Notes under the pieces: generated by a model
Seen by the model: the letters and a program-made list of their open reading frames with translations, nothing else
The model's database searches: none
What the model was told of the DNA's origin: nothing
NCBI GenBank assembly: GCA_019057795.1
Contig: JAHLWS010000065.1
Location: 62,001 to 126,000 of the forward strand
DNA: 64,000 nucleotides
Origin: Promethearchaeota archaeon
GTDB lineage: Archaea; Asgardarchaeota; Lokiarchaeia; Sigyniarchaeales; SOKP01
Direction of reading: 5' to 3'
Position numbers and translations under genes: made by a program
In this document: positions 35,803 through 45,300 of the stretch, piece by piece
How the letters are laid out: each line of letters starts with the position of its first letter
Numbering within the stretch: position 1 is the stretch's first letter

Positions 35803-36309
35803 TTGTCAACCAATTATAAAAGGTCTAAAGAATGGTTAAGTTTGGCATTTAATAATTTAGATAAGGTAATTAAATTCTATGAAATTAATGAATTCGCAGC
35901 GTGTGTTTTTAGAATTCAATTATCTACGGAACAATTACAAAAAGCATTAATTGTTCTATTAGGATTACAATTTCGAAAAACTCATGAACCATCAAAAATA
36001 TTAGAATCAATTGAATCGAACGAGCATATTGAAATCGAAGAAAAATTTCTTGAAATGATAAAAAAAATAGCAGATTTATCAAAAAACATTGAAGATGAGG
36101 GAACTGTAACGCGATATGGGATAATTATAGATGGTGAATTAATCTCTCCTGAGGAAAAATATGATAAAGCCAAAACAGACGAAAGGCTAGATGATCTAGA
36201 GAAGATTTTAATAATTTTTAAAGATTTATTTGAAGAAAATCCTGATTTTGAGTTAGAATTAACAACCTTATCAGAATTCATTGTAAAAATAGAAGAGTTA
36301 GAGGAATAA
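35803..36309 (+). CDS. HEPN-domain protein of a HEPN/MNT toxin-antitoxin pair
   Basis: A 168-residue helical HEPN protein of the HI0074 type: EWLSLAFNNLDKVIKFYEI, FAACVFRIQLSTEQLQKALI, then HEPSKILESIE. TTG start. It overlaps the nucleotidyltransferase gene by one base, the usual order of HEPN/MNT systems. In characterised pairs the HEPN protein is an RNase toxin that its partner modifies and silences. Confidence 0.85.
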   Translation: MSTNYKRSKEWLSLAFNNLDKVIKFYEINEFAACVFRIQLSTEQLQKALIVLLGLQFRKTHEPSKILESIESNEHIEIEEKFLEMIKKIADLSKNIEDEGTVTRYGIIIDGELISPEEKYDKAKTDERLDDLEKILIIFKDLFEENPDFELELTTLSEFIVKIEELEE

Positions 36310-36803
36310 TGGGTGAAAATAAGGATATTGATTTATCATTTATTAAATTAGAATACTTCAAAAATGAACTTAAAGAATATCTCCAATTCATTTTTAAATT
36401 AAAGCTAAATATAAGAGCAATCTTGCTCTTTGGGTCGGTCGCAACGAGTAAAGCCCGAGATGATGATGAGTATTTAAGCGATATCGATTTATTTATAATC
36501 TGTGACGATTTACCCGAGGATTATTGGGAAAGAAGAAAATTAGTGTTTAATTTAACTAAATCCGTATGTACGGGTAAACAAGTACTTTGGCGGACTTCAA
36601 AAGAAATGGAAGGTCATGTAAAATCGAAATATTATCTGATTTTAGACGCTTTTGACGAAGGGAAGATTCTTTACGACCCTGAAAATTTTCTTTCCGAGTT
36701 AAAGAAAAAGCTCTTTAAAGACTTAGAAGAAAAAGGCGTGATAAAGACGGAACTTTACTGGCAGTGGCCAATTAAAAAGTTTGGAGATAAAATTGAATTT
36801 TAA
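36309..36803 (+). CDS. MNT nucleotidyltransferase antitoxin partner
   Basis: A 164-residue minimal nucleotidyltransferase. The signature is LLFGSVATSKARDDDEYLSD followed by IDLFII, i.e. GS, then D-x-D metal ligands. The C-terminal part after residue 90 is an added helical region. It probably transfers AMP to the HEPN partner, as in known HEPN/MNT systems. Confidence 0.87.
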   Translation: MGENKDIDLSFIKLEYFKNELKEYLQFIFKLKLNIRAILLFGSVATSKARDDDEYLSDIDLFIICDDLPEDYWERRKLVFNLTKSVCTGKQVLWRTSKEMEGHVKSKYYLILDAFDEGKILYDPENFLSELKKKLFKDLEEKGVIKTELYWQWPIKKFGDKIEF

Positions 36804-37012
36804 CTCCCTTAGATCTTCTTAAAGCATTATTTTCTTGCTTGAATTTTCTATACATACCCCTTATCTATAACCGCGAGTATTACATGATATGCTTTAAAAC
36901 TTTGAGTCAAAAAAAAAAAGAATTTGACTTCAATAAAAATATATAAGCTAGGAATTATAGGACTCATAAGCGTTTATAATCACATTTAATAATTGTTTAA
37001 TTGTAAAAGGTT
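36804..37012. other. Non-coding stretch after the MNT gene
   Basis: AT-rich sequence without a supported gene. It contains a poly-A run and TATA-like strings (AATATATAAGC at about 36945). Together with the fragment entry and the operator entry it makes up the 640-base gap 36804-37443. Confidence 0.4.
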
Positions 37013-37082
37013 GTTGGGAAAAAGGTATCCTAATTTAAAAGAAAAGTCAAAATTTTATTCTTTCATCGATCAAGGGGTTGTT
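37013..37082 (+). pseudogene. 70-bp fragment of an amidohydrolase gene
   Basis: Matches amidohydrolase positions 32038-32107 at 66 of 70 bases and encodes GKRYPNLKEKSKFYSFIDQG, then VV, before the frame leaves the match. Three of the four changes alter codons little or not at all. It is an isolated internal piece with no start, stop or neighbours of that gene. Confidence 0.85.
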
Positions 37083-37369
37083 ATAAAATTTGCTTAATCA
37101 TAGTTAGAAAACTCTATTTTTATGTCCTACAAATCTTAGTTTTTATGTCAAACCTTTTTATCTAAATTAGGAATAGTGTATACTAATTTAATCTCAAATA
37201 AAGAATTTTTGATGTTTCCTATTAAATCTAAATTAGAATGCCCTAAACTTAATAACATAATAAAAATCATCTAAATAACATTATCACTATTTAATTAAAT
37301 CTAAGGATTTAATAATAGAAAGTCTTTTTCTTAATTTCGAATAATGCAAACATTTAAATATATCTTATT

Positions 37370-37407
37370 TGTACAAAATATTGTACATAATAGTGTATTA
37401 TATAAAA
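37370..37407 (+). promoter_or_regulatory. Palindromic operator and TATA box of the 76-residue gene
   Basis: TGTACAA (37370-37376) and TTGTACA (37381-37387) form a perfect 7-bp dyad with a 4-base spacer. A TATA box (TTATATAAAA, 37398-37407) follows ten bases later, about 36 bases before the ATG at 37444. A dimeric regulator bound here would sit on the BRE region, so repression is the simplest reading. Confidence 0.6.
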
Positions 37408-37443
37408 TCTATGTTAATATTTATTAAATAATAGGGTAAAAAA

Positions 37444-37674
37444 ATGATTGTTCAAAGCGAATTTTATAAAGATTTAGAACCTTCCGGTAAAACTGCGGAG
37501 ATGCTAGGTCTAGAAATAATACAGGTATCTAAATCTGGGGAAAGATTAGACATTATTTTTCATAAAGGAATAGCACTCTCTCTTACTCAAAAAGTTTTAA
37601 CATTACACATGGACAAAATTTATAATAAAAAACAAGGAAATTTAATTGCTACAATCGACGATTTTGGCATATAG
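37444..37674 (+). CDS. Small 76-residue protein, unknown
   Basis: A 76-residue alpha/beta protein with no family I recognise: YKDLEPSGKTAEMLGLEIIQ, then alternating strands and a short helix. It has a good TATA box and a palindromic operator upstream. It might be an autoregulated small regulator or an antitoxin-like protein, but nothing in the sequence proves this. Confidence 0.55.
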   Translation: MIVQSEFYKDLEPSGKTAEMLGLEIIQVSKSGERLDIIFHKGIALSLTQKVLTLHMDKIYNKKQGNLIATIDDFGI

Positions 37675-38048
37675 ATTCATTTTTTCACTTTAAACTTAGA
37701 TAATATTTTGATAATAATTTATGTGGAAAAAAAGAACAATATTATAAACAGTTGCACTCAGATGTATGTTCTTTATAAAAAAATATATGAAATAATTAAC
37801 ACAAATAATCCTATATCAAAGATTTTAAACATTTGTAAACAGACCATAAAGATTAAATAATTTAGAAAATAAAGTGGTTCTGTTTCAAAGACATATAGCT
37901 ATTTATCAAATAGTAGTAGATTGAAATAAATTCTTTTTTTAAATTTATATATCTGAAGAACTTAAATTGTAAATACAGATATCCTTTTCTTAAGAAAAAC
38001 TAAAAAAAGAATAAAGTAGGAAAGCATTAAATTGCGATAGAAAGAGAA
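37675..38048. other. Gap without a recognised gene
   Basis: About 370 bases of AT-rich sequence between the 76-residue gene and the convergent RHH-receiver gene. I see no supported coding region or strong repeat. Confidence 0.4.
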
Positions 38049-38801
38049 TTATAAATATTTAAACACAAACTCAAAATCCGATAGATCAAAAGGTTTTAAT
38101 ATGTATCCATCAGCTCTTGTTTCTTGGATTTTTTCTTTTACTTCATGATCTGTAACAGCTGTTAAATAAATAACTGGTATCTTTCTGAGTTTTTCATGAG
38201 ATTTTACTCTTTTACAAATTTCAAACCCACTTATATCAGGCAAAAGTATATCTAACAAAATTAATTTTGGAAGGTTATAATTTAATTCTTCGATTCCTTT
38301 TAAACCTGTTATTACTCCTTTGCAAGTATAGCCTTTAGCATCAAAATAATTAGTAACCAATTCTATTGTAGATAAATCATCTTCAATCAATAGAATGTCG
38401 TATTGAGCAAGTTTTGCATCTGGGTGTTCTAATCTTAATATAAATCTATTTTCAAATTGTTTAATCTCATCTAATAAGTTTTTAATAATGGATAAAATAT
38501 CGTTGTTTAAATCCTTTTGATATTTTTCTACGATTAATTGGAGATTTCCTTTGATCGTTGTGAGTCTTTCTTTTAAGGCATGTGTGAAAACAGTTAAATC
38601 TTGAGCAAGTAAACTGGATTTCTCGTCGATATAATATTTAATTCCTTCTCTAACTAATTTGGAGAGCGATGAAATATCACTTTTTTTAATGAATTCTAGC
38701 CATTCTTTTTCTGTTTCTTCCGTAATGTAAACAGAGATTCGTTTTTTCCCAGAATAATAATCCTTTTTAACTTTAGTCTCTTTCTCGTCTTTAGTAATAA
38801 T
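38049..38801 (-). CDS. RHH - DHp-like - receiver domain protein, probable ATT start
   Basis: Only the last 113 codons have a conventional (TTG) start at 38390, which would cut into the receiver domain. The frame is open upstream to a TGA at 38807-38805, giving 250 residues from ATT at 38801 or 38798, behind an AAGGTGA site. Residues 10-60 look like a ribbon-helix-helix domain (KRISVYITEETEKEW, SLSKLVREGIKYYIDE). Residues 62-125 form a DHp-like helical hairpin (FTHALKERLTTIKGNLQL) with no ATPase domain. The receiver domain (130-250) has ILLIEDD, phospho-acceptor Asp184 in LILLDILLPD, and KPFD. I infer a DNA-binding response regulator within the repeat-bounded island. Confidence 0.75.
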   Translation of the reverse strand: MITKDEKETKVKKDYYSGKKRISVYITEETEKEWLEFIKKSDISSLSKLVREGIKYYIDEKSSLLAQDLTVFTHALKERLTTIKGNLQLIVEKYQKDLNNDILSIIKNLLDEIKQFENRFILRLEHPDAKLAQYDILLIEDDLSTIELVTNYFDAKGYTCKGVITGLKGIEELNYNLPKLILLDILLPDISGFEICKRVKSHEKLRKIPVIYLTAVTDHEVKEKIQETRADGYILKPFDLSDFEFVFKYL

Positions 38802-39080
38802 TCTTCACCTTATATTAATCTAAAAAATTAATAATTAACAAAATTATCCATATTTTACTGAATTCGTTAAGATATTAAAGTGTAAATATATTATTTTTTA
38901 ATTAGTTTTTTACTATTCCTAATTATATTTACCTAAACCAGTAAATAAATTTGTTGTTTTAAAAATAAAGCATGAATCTTGCATATTTAAAACAATCCAA
39001 TTTTTATCAGTTAACCATATACTTTTATTAAAAAAGATAATCTAATTTTTGCCCTATTTTTTACATAATCGGACAAAAAG
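38802..39080. other. Intergenic stretch before the right island repeat
   Basis: AT-rich sequence that should hold the promoter of the minus-strand RHH-receiver gene; no coding region is supported. Confidence 0.35.
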
Positions 39081-39158
39081 ATATTAAAAGATATAAATTA
39101 TTTCTTATTGTTTAAATTAAATTTAGATTGAAATATAGATAAAGTGTAAAACATTATT
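39081..39158. repeat. Right 78-bp direct repeat bounding the island
   Basis: Second copy of 35552-35630, ending 70 bases before the coiled-coil gene. The pair marks the edges of a probable 3.45-kb insertion. Confidence 0.9.
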
Positions 39159-39228
39159 CTTTAATGAAACATGTGATTTGTTTTAGAGAGATAAATTTCT
39201 TAAATCTAATTTGTGAAGTTGTGGAAAA

Positions 39229-40449
39229 TTGAAAGGTATTATAATTGTAGGGTTTGAAGAAAATTCTGAAACATATATAGATACGCAGTTTCCAAGTAAT
39301 ATCTGTGAATTCTTAGGAGTGACCCCAAATCTCTTAAAAGATTTAGTCGAACAGCATTTGAACAAAAAGATGGAACCTAATTACGTTGAAATGAAACTAA
39401 ACGACGAGATTAGCGTAGCAAGTTTCTATTCGGGATTTTCATTTAGACACTATGTGGGAAAACCTAATTTCGCGATAATTATTTTCTTATCCCAAGATGA
39501 TTTTCTTTCTAACGAGTTTGAAGGAATGATGCGACGGATTGCCCACGAATTATTACCGAAAAGGGAAGCGCTTAATTTCGACGATATTTTAGGTCAATAT
39601 TATGAAATGTTAAAGAAGGAAGAATTAACATCCTATTGGGAAGAAATCATAGAGGGGGAAACAAGCGTAATTGTTGTTAAAAAAAAGGAAGAAGAAAAAC
39701 AAGATACTGAAGGAATTGAAGATGCCAAGAGAGAAATGGTTGAAGAACAGGTGAACCAGGCTAGTAGTGCAGATGTTTTGCAAGAAAATGAAGATTTAAA
39801 AGCTGAAATTCCAGAACTTCAAAATCTTATAGAGGAAAAAAAGAGTAAAATTAGGGAATTAACGAGAAAATTTACCGAACTTATGTCGGAGAATACAACA
39901 AAAACCGAAGAAATTCAAGCTCTCAAAGAGGAAATAAGCGAGCAATACATAAAACTAGAGAAATGGAGCCAACAAATGGCTGATCTTAACGAAAACAACG
40001 CGAAATTAATGAACGATGTAAAAAAATTAAATCAGAAAATAATTGAAAGAGATAACTTCTTAAAAGAAAAAGAGAGGAAAATCGAAGAACTTACGGGAAA
40101 ATTGACAAGTGAAGAAGAATTTGAAGAAAAAGCCGAAATTATGCTTCAAGAAAAAAAAGGCTTAATAACTATTAACTTTAGTTTAAATTCTGAAATAGAA
40201 AGCCTAGAAAAAGAATTTAAAAATTTGAAAAACGAAGTTGAGAAATCTCAAAACCAGATTACAATCCATATTGATACGATAACAAATTTAAAAATTGATG
40301 CCAAAAAGCTTAAATCTAAAATCTCAAGTATAGATGAAGAGAAAGAGAAGTTAAAAGATCAATCGTTAGATCTTAAAAAGGAAATCAAAATATTAAGGCG
40401 GGAAAGAGATCATTATAAAAAAATTGTAAAAGAAAATAATCTCCTATAA
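39229..40449 (+). CDS. Coiled-coil protein with possible longin-like N-terminus
   Basis: A 406-residue protein. Residues 1-120 are alpha/beta (MKGIIIVGFEENSETYI, FSFRHYVGKPNFAIIIFLSQ) with a strand order that could fit a longin-like fold; this is tentative. From residue 165 to the end it is an almost unbroken coiled coil rich in Glu and Lys. TTG start. It lies near the Roadblock gene, and longin and Roadblock domains are both expanded in Asgard archaea. A scaffold or trafficking-like role is inference. Confidence 0.65.
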   Translation: MKGIIIVGFEENSETYIDTQFPSNICEFLGVTPNLLKDLVEQHLNKKMEPNYVEMKLNDEISVASFYSGFSFRHYVGKPNFAIIIFLSQDDFLSNEFEGMMRRIAHELLPKREALNFDDILGQYYEMLKKEELTSYWEEIIEGETSVIVVKKKEEEKQDTEGIEDAKREMVEEQVNQASSADVLQENEDLKAEIPELQNLIEEKKSKIRELTRKFTELMSENTTKTEEIQALKEEISEQYIKLEKWSQQMADLNENNAKLMNDVKKLNQKIIERDNFLKEKERKIEELTGKLTSEEEFEEKAEIMLQEKKGLITINFSLNSEIESLEKEFKNLKNEVEKSQNQITIHIDTITNLKIDAKKLKSKISSIDEEKEKLKDQSLDLKKEIKILRRERDHYKKIVKENNLL

Positions 40450-40620
40450 TTATTTTCTATGCTAAATTACTTTTCTTACTTTTCCCTCGCCTAACTTGAA
40501 AACGATAAGTAAAAGCATATTTTTATAAACATATACTTTTTTAATAATAATAACAAATTTAAATCTAAAAATCTAATATAATTATAACTATAAGTTATTA
40601 AAATAAGAGTGGAGTATTAA

Positions 40621-41076
40621 TTGTCAATTGATACAAAAAGTTTTGATAATATTCTTTCGAAGATTATAAAATCCGAGAGTGGAATCAAGAAAGTAATTTT
40701 GGTTGATAGAACTGGCTTAACAATCGCGAGTGTTTCAAAATTTTCCTATTTTCCAGCTGATGTCGACGGGATCGGTGCTATTGCCTCAGCGGTTTTTTGT
40801 GCATCCGAAGAACAAGGAAAGAATCTAGAATTAGGTGGCTTAGAAATCGTTACGAGTGAATTTATGGGAGGGAAGATTTTTGCGTCAAGTTGTGGACCAA
40901 AAGGCGTGCTAACTCTTATCTCTGATCCGGACATAAATATTGGGTTAATTAGATTAATACTTAAACGTTCAGGAGACGAATTAAAGGAAATCTTAGACGA
41001 GTTCTTATCAGATATTCCTGAATCATTCGACTCTGGACTGGATTTAAGCGATTTGGACGAACTAACTCCAGATTAA
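40621..41076 (+). CDS. Roadblock/LC7 domain protein
   Basis: A 151-residue Roadblock/LC7 protein: FDNILSKIIKSESGIKKVIL, VDRTGLTIAS, then GGLEIVTSEFMGGKIFASSC and GVLTLISDPDINIGLIRLIL. The fold dimerises and in eukaryotes regulates small GTPases; Asgard archaea carry many copies. TTG start. The acidic C-terminal tail (SGLDLSDLDELTPD) is disordered. Confidence 0.9.
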   Translation: MSIDTKSFDNILSKIIKSESGIKKVILVDRTGLTIASVSKFSYFPADVDGIGAIASAVFCASEEQGKNLELGGLEIVTSEFMGGKIFASSCGPKGVLTLISDPDINIGLIRLILKRSGDELKEILDEFLSDIPESFDSGLDLSDLDELTPD

Positions 41077-41197
41077 TTTTAACATTTTTTCAACTCCTTA
41101 TTTTCACATTATTTGTGCCGAAGTAAATTTTACTTAAACTTATTTATTACTTAATTAACTTATTTAATCTTGAAGTTGCATTAATGACAAAAAAATT

Positions 41198-41359
41198 ATG
41201 AGATTCGAAATTGAAAAAAGATTACACAGAGTGAAAATAGCTTTTGAACAAAAAGAAATTATATGCCCCCTCTCTAAAAATTGCAGCCAAGCAGAAAATT
41301 GCAAGAGATGCGATGATTTTTATAAAAAATGTCGCATTTACATAAACGATTCTTATTAA
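41198..41359 (+). CDS. Small cysteine-rich protein
   Basis: A 53-residue frame from ATG to TAA. Five cysteines (23, 29, 35, 38, 45) in the second half, in an arrangement like CPLSKNCSQAENCKRC, suggest a small zinc-binding or Fe-S fold. It lies about 40 bases before the SDR gene on the same strand. No family recognised. Real rather than chance because of the Cys pattern. Confidence 0.55.
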   Translation: MRFEIEKRLHRVKIAFEQKEIICPLSKNCSQAENCKRCDDFYKKCRIYINDSY

Positions 41360-41397
41360 ATAGGTTATAAAACGAGGAATTTTAGGTGTTAAAAAAT

Positions 41398-42201
41398 ATG
41401 AACTTAGGTTTAAAAGACAAAGTTGCATTAATCTTAGCCTCAAGTAAAGGATTGGGGCTAGCATGTGCTAAAACTTTCTATTGCGAAGGAGCAAATGTAA
41501 TAATTAGTAGTCGCTCTATGGAAAATTTAGAGCGAGCTAAAGAAGAAATTGGCAAGCATAAGCCTAAAAATTCCAATAATAAAATTATTTCTTTGGTTTC
41601 TGATCTAAATGATGAGGCTCAAATTAAATCCTTAGTAGACGAGACCGTAAAAATTTTTGGAAGAATCGATATACTGGTTCATAACGCCGGTGGACCACCC
41701 TCGGCACCAATTAATAAGATCAGTAAAGACGATTGGCAAAATTCGATTAATTTAAATCTACTTTCCTTCGTAAGAGTTTCTGAATTGGTTGTGCCAATCA
41801 TGCAACAGCAGAAGTTTGGAAGGATAATTGCGATTACTTCAGTTTCGGTGAAGCAACCTCTAAATAATCTTGTTCTATCAAATACGACACGTCTAGGAGT
41901 TGTGGGTTTTGCAAAAACGCTAGCCAACGAGTACGCTAAAGATAATATTTTGGTGAATGTTGTATGTCCAGGACCAACTCTCACTGATCGCATGAAAGAA
42001 TTAATCAATACAACAGTAAAAAAAACGGGAAAAACGTATGAAGAGGTTGAAAAAACTTGGGTAGATTCCATCCCATTAGGGCGATTAGGAGAACCAGAAG
42101 AACTATCTAATTTAGTCGTATTTTTAGCCTCAAGTAAAGCTAGTTATATTACGGGCACGGTTATTCAGGTTGATGGAGGCTTTGTAAAAAGTACTTTATA
42201 A
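41398..42201 (+). CDS. SDR-family oxidoreductase
   Basis: A short-chain dehydrogenase/reductase of 267 residues. It has the cofactor motif LILASSKGLGLACAK (a variant of TGxxxGxG), HNAGGPP (NAG motif), and VVCPGPTLTDRM; the C-terminus VIQVDGGFVKS is typical of FabG-like members. At the catalytic site the expected YxxxK appears altered: the segment after SVSVKQPL reads NNLVLSNTTRLGVVGFAK, with no clear YxxxK. Activity is thus uncertain. ATG 41398 is preferred over GTG 41386, since AGGTG just upstream then acts as its ribosome site. Confidence 0.85.
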   Translation: MNLGLKDKVALILASSKGLGLACAKTFYCEGANVIISSRSMENLERAKEEIGKHKPKNSNNKIISLVSDLNDEAQIKSLVDETVKIFGRIDILVHNAGGPPSAPINKISKDDWQNSINLNLLSFVRVSELVVPIMQQQKFGRIIAITSVSVKQPLNNLVLSNTTRLGVVGFAKTLANEYAKDNILVNVVCPGPTLTDRMKELINTTVKKTGKTYEEVEKTWVDSIPLGRLGEPEELSNLVVFLASSKASYITGTVIQVDGGFVKSTL

Positions 42202-42373
42202 TATAATCTAAACGGATATCACACTCATATTTTAGAAATTTATATTATAAAAACTAATTTCTATAAGATAAATAAAATAGATTTTAATATTTTTGATATT
42301 ATTATTCTAGATATTAGTTTAATAATAAATTGAACTTTGACTAATTAATATATAATTAATAAGAGAAGAGTGT

Positions 42374-45300
42374 TTGAAATTGTCTGGTAGAAATTTTGGG
42401 TATTTAAAGGTGAATAGGAGACGTAAAGAGAAGATTTTTATTTTATCCGTTTTACTTATTAATTTTCTTTTAACTCCTTTTTTAAATAATTTCAATATTT
42501 ATAACAATTTAAATGAGGACAACCATAAAAATGAAGAGTTGCCGATTAATTATATCAAAACTCAGGATTTAGTTTCTGATAATACTTTCACTGGGGTAGG
42601 TGCTCCTTGGAACGTGACTCACTATGCTAATGGAACAAAAACTAATTTGGAAGTAAGTTTTAATAATAATTCTTATGATAACTCTCAATATGTAGAATTA
42701 TACGGATGGATAGGATATCAATTAAATTCTACAATAACAAATTTATATGATACAAGAAATTGGATTAATGGAACTTTCCACGCTGGAACAGATAATGGTA
42801 TTGTTTCGAATCATGATGATACTAATGATGTTTATAATTGGACCTTTATAAAAAAGGATTTACCAGGAGGATCATACTCTAATCCTATGAGTGGAAATTA
42901 TTATGATGACTCACATTCGGAATCTGACTATCAAGATTCCTTGGAATTAATGATTGAAGATGAGGGAGTTTCCGGTTCTTATGACGTTGGTGATAAATGT
43001 TGGTGGGAAACTACTTTTGAAATTGATAGAGGGGCTGTAGATGAAGCTTGGTTAAGTTTTGCGGCATTTCCAAAATATGGTGATGGTTATAATAATCATA
43101 TGGTACTACAGGTTATAGTAAATAATAAAACTTTATGGGGTAATGGTCTTGCATCAATGCTAGAAGCATGTGGTAATTCTACTGATGGGCAATGGTATAA
43201 TCCACCATCTATTTACTTAGATGGTAATGATCAACAATTATTTCCTAATGGAGTTAAAAATATGAATATTACTTTAGAATTTAAAAGAGTTAGTGGAGAT
43301 GCTCCCGGTGCTTATGCGTCTTCCTATTCTGTACTTGTTGATAATGTATCGTTAATCGTAAAATCTAAAGCAAAACCATCTCAACTTGAGTTGCAATTAA
43401 ACAATAAAGATGTTATTGATAATGTTAATTATGGTGAAGGTTATTGTGGAATGATAGGTAATTGGAATGGGAGTGAACAATCATCGGTAAATGCAAATTT
43501 CAGTAGTAATCTGAATTGGCCTTTAACATTTGAAGAAGACGGGAGTTGGATAAGTTATAAAGTTGAACTTGATACAGATTTGAAATTATATATGAATAAA
43601 TCTACTCCTGAAAGCTATTATACTGCTGATCCTGATCTAAATTATCAAGGCTCAGCTTTTATTGTATCTAACAATAGTAATACTAATTGGACAACATATG
43701 CGCATATGGAGATTCCGACAGGATACGAAGAAACGAATATGACTATTGAATATCCTTCAGATTATAATTTAACAGGAGTATTTTTCTCTCTAAATCCTGA
43801 TTCTCTTTCTCAAACTACTATAACGAAGTATGGAAACAAAAAATTAGTAAATATTCCAGTTAGTTCTATAACAAGTAATACCAATGGATTTTGGAAGTTA
43901 ACAGCAGTATCGCCTAATTACTGCACAGAAATGGGTATATATAATAATGCCACAGATAATTGGGAGCCTAGTAATGTATTTTTAAGTGGAGATTATATTA
44001 ACATTACCGCAAGAATTAATAATTCCCAACTGATTTCTGGATATATTCAACAAACAAACGCCCAGCTTCAAATAAGATTTCCGAATGGTACAATTTGGAC
44101 TGCGAAAAATCAACTAAAGCAAGTTAATGATATTGGAATGGTTTATTTTGATCCTTTCCAGATACCTAATTCCCCTCCCGGTTATGAAGTTGGAGAATAT
44201 CAGGCAATAATTACATGGAATAATTCATATTCTAACTTTGACTTGAATGAAACAGGTTTGATATACAAAACTTTTACTGTTAGTCACAATTCTTCATTGA
44301 TTCCTGATCAGGATTATTATTCGAATATATTTGTGGGGGATATAGTTAATATAAAGGTCTCCTTTAGCGATCTTGAGAATATCCAACCAATAGAAGGTGC
44401 CAATGTTTATGCAAAAAATTTTACTGGGGGTACTCAATACTTTAATGAGATAAATCCGGGTTATTATTTTCTTGAATTTAATACTACAGGAGGGAGTGGT
44501 GGAGATCGAAATCTAACTATTTATGCCACTCATCCTTTATATGAAGATGCTAAAGTTAATACTACTATTGGATTAATTGAATATACGACTCTTACTGCTG
44601 AAGAATATCCTAATATTGAAGTCCCTTGGAATAGCAATTTCACCATTCATCTTAATTATACAGAAACATCAACGGAGAATGGTATTGAGGCGGCTACTAC
44701 AACAGTTTACTGGAGTGGTGACACATTTATAGATTCAGCAAATGGAATTTATAATGTAACGTGTAATAATACAGCATATCAGGTAAATGTTGCTCATAAT
44801 TTAAAAATTGAGTTGAATAAAACAGGATATGAATCCCAAACTATAATAATATCAATTGAAGTAGTTGAACGAGAAACATATATCGATGAAATTTTTATAA
44901 ATAATGCTGATTGTACAGCTAACAAATCTTATAACATCCATTCCGGAGAATTGATGAACATTACTGTCAAATACAAAGATACTGAAAAAAGCGGGGCTTT
45001 TATCCCTAATGCAATGGTTACATTAAATGGGACAAGTATAGGAGAAATCTTTACAGATAATAATGTCTTTAATTTTTATAATCTTACTCTAAATTCAACA
45101 AAATTAACTGTTGGAATACATTTTTTAAATATAATTGCTCAAAAAGAAAATTATACGGCTTTGACTGAGTTATTAACTATAAATGTGTTTGAGAGAAACA
45201 CTAATTGGATGTTATTCTTAAATGGAACTGATAAAACAGCTGATCCATCTATACAACTATACGATAATCAACTTTTAAATATTACTATTTCGTATATTGA

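Noticed and set aside
34565..39200. A transposon or IS element explaining the island repeats
   Set aside because: No transposase, integrase or terminal inverted repeats are visible between the repeats.
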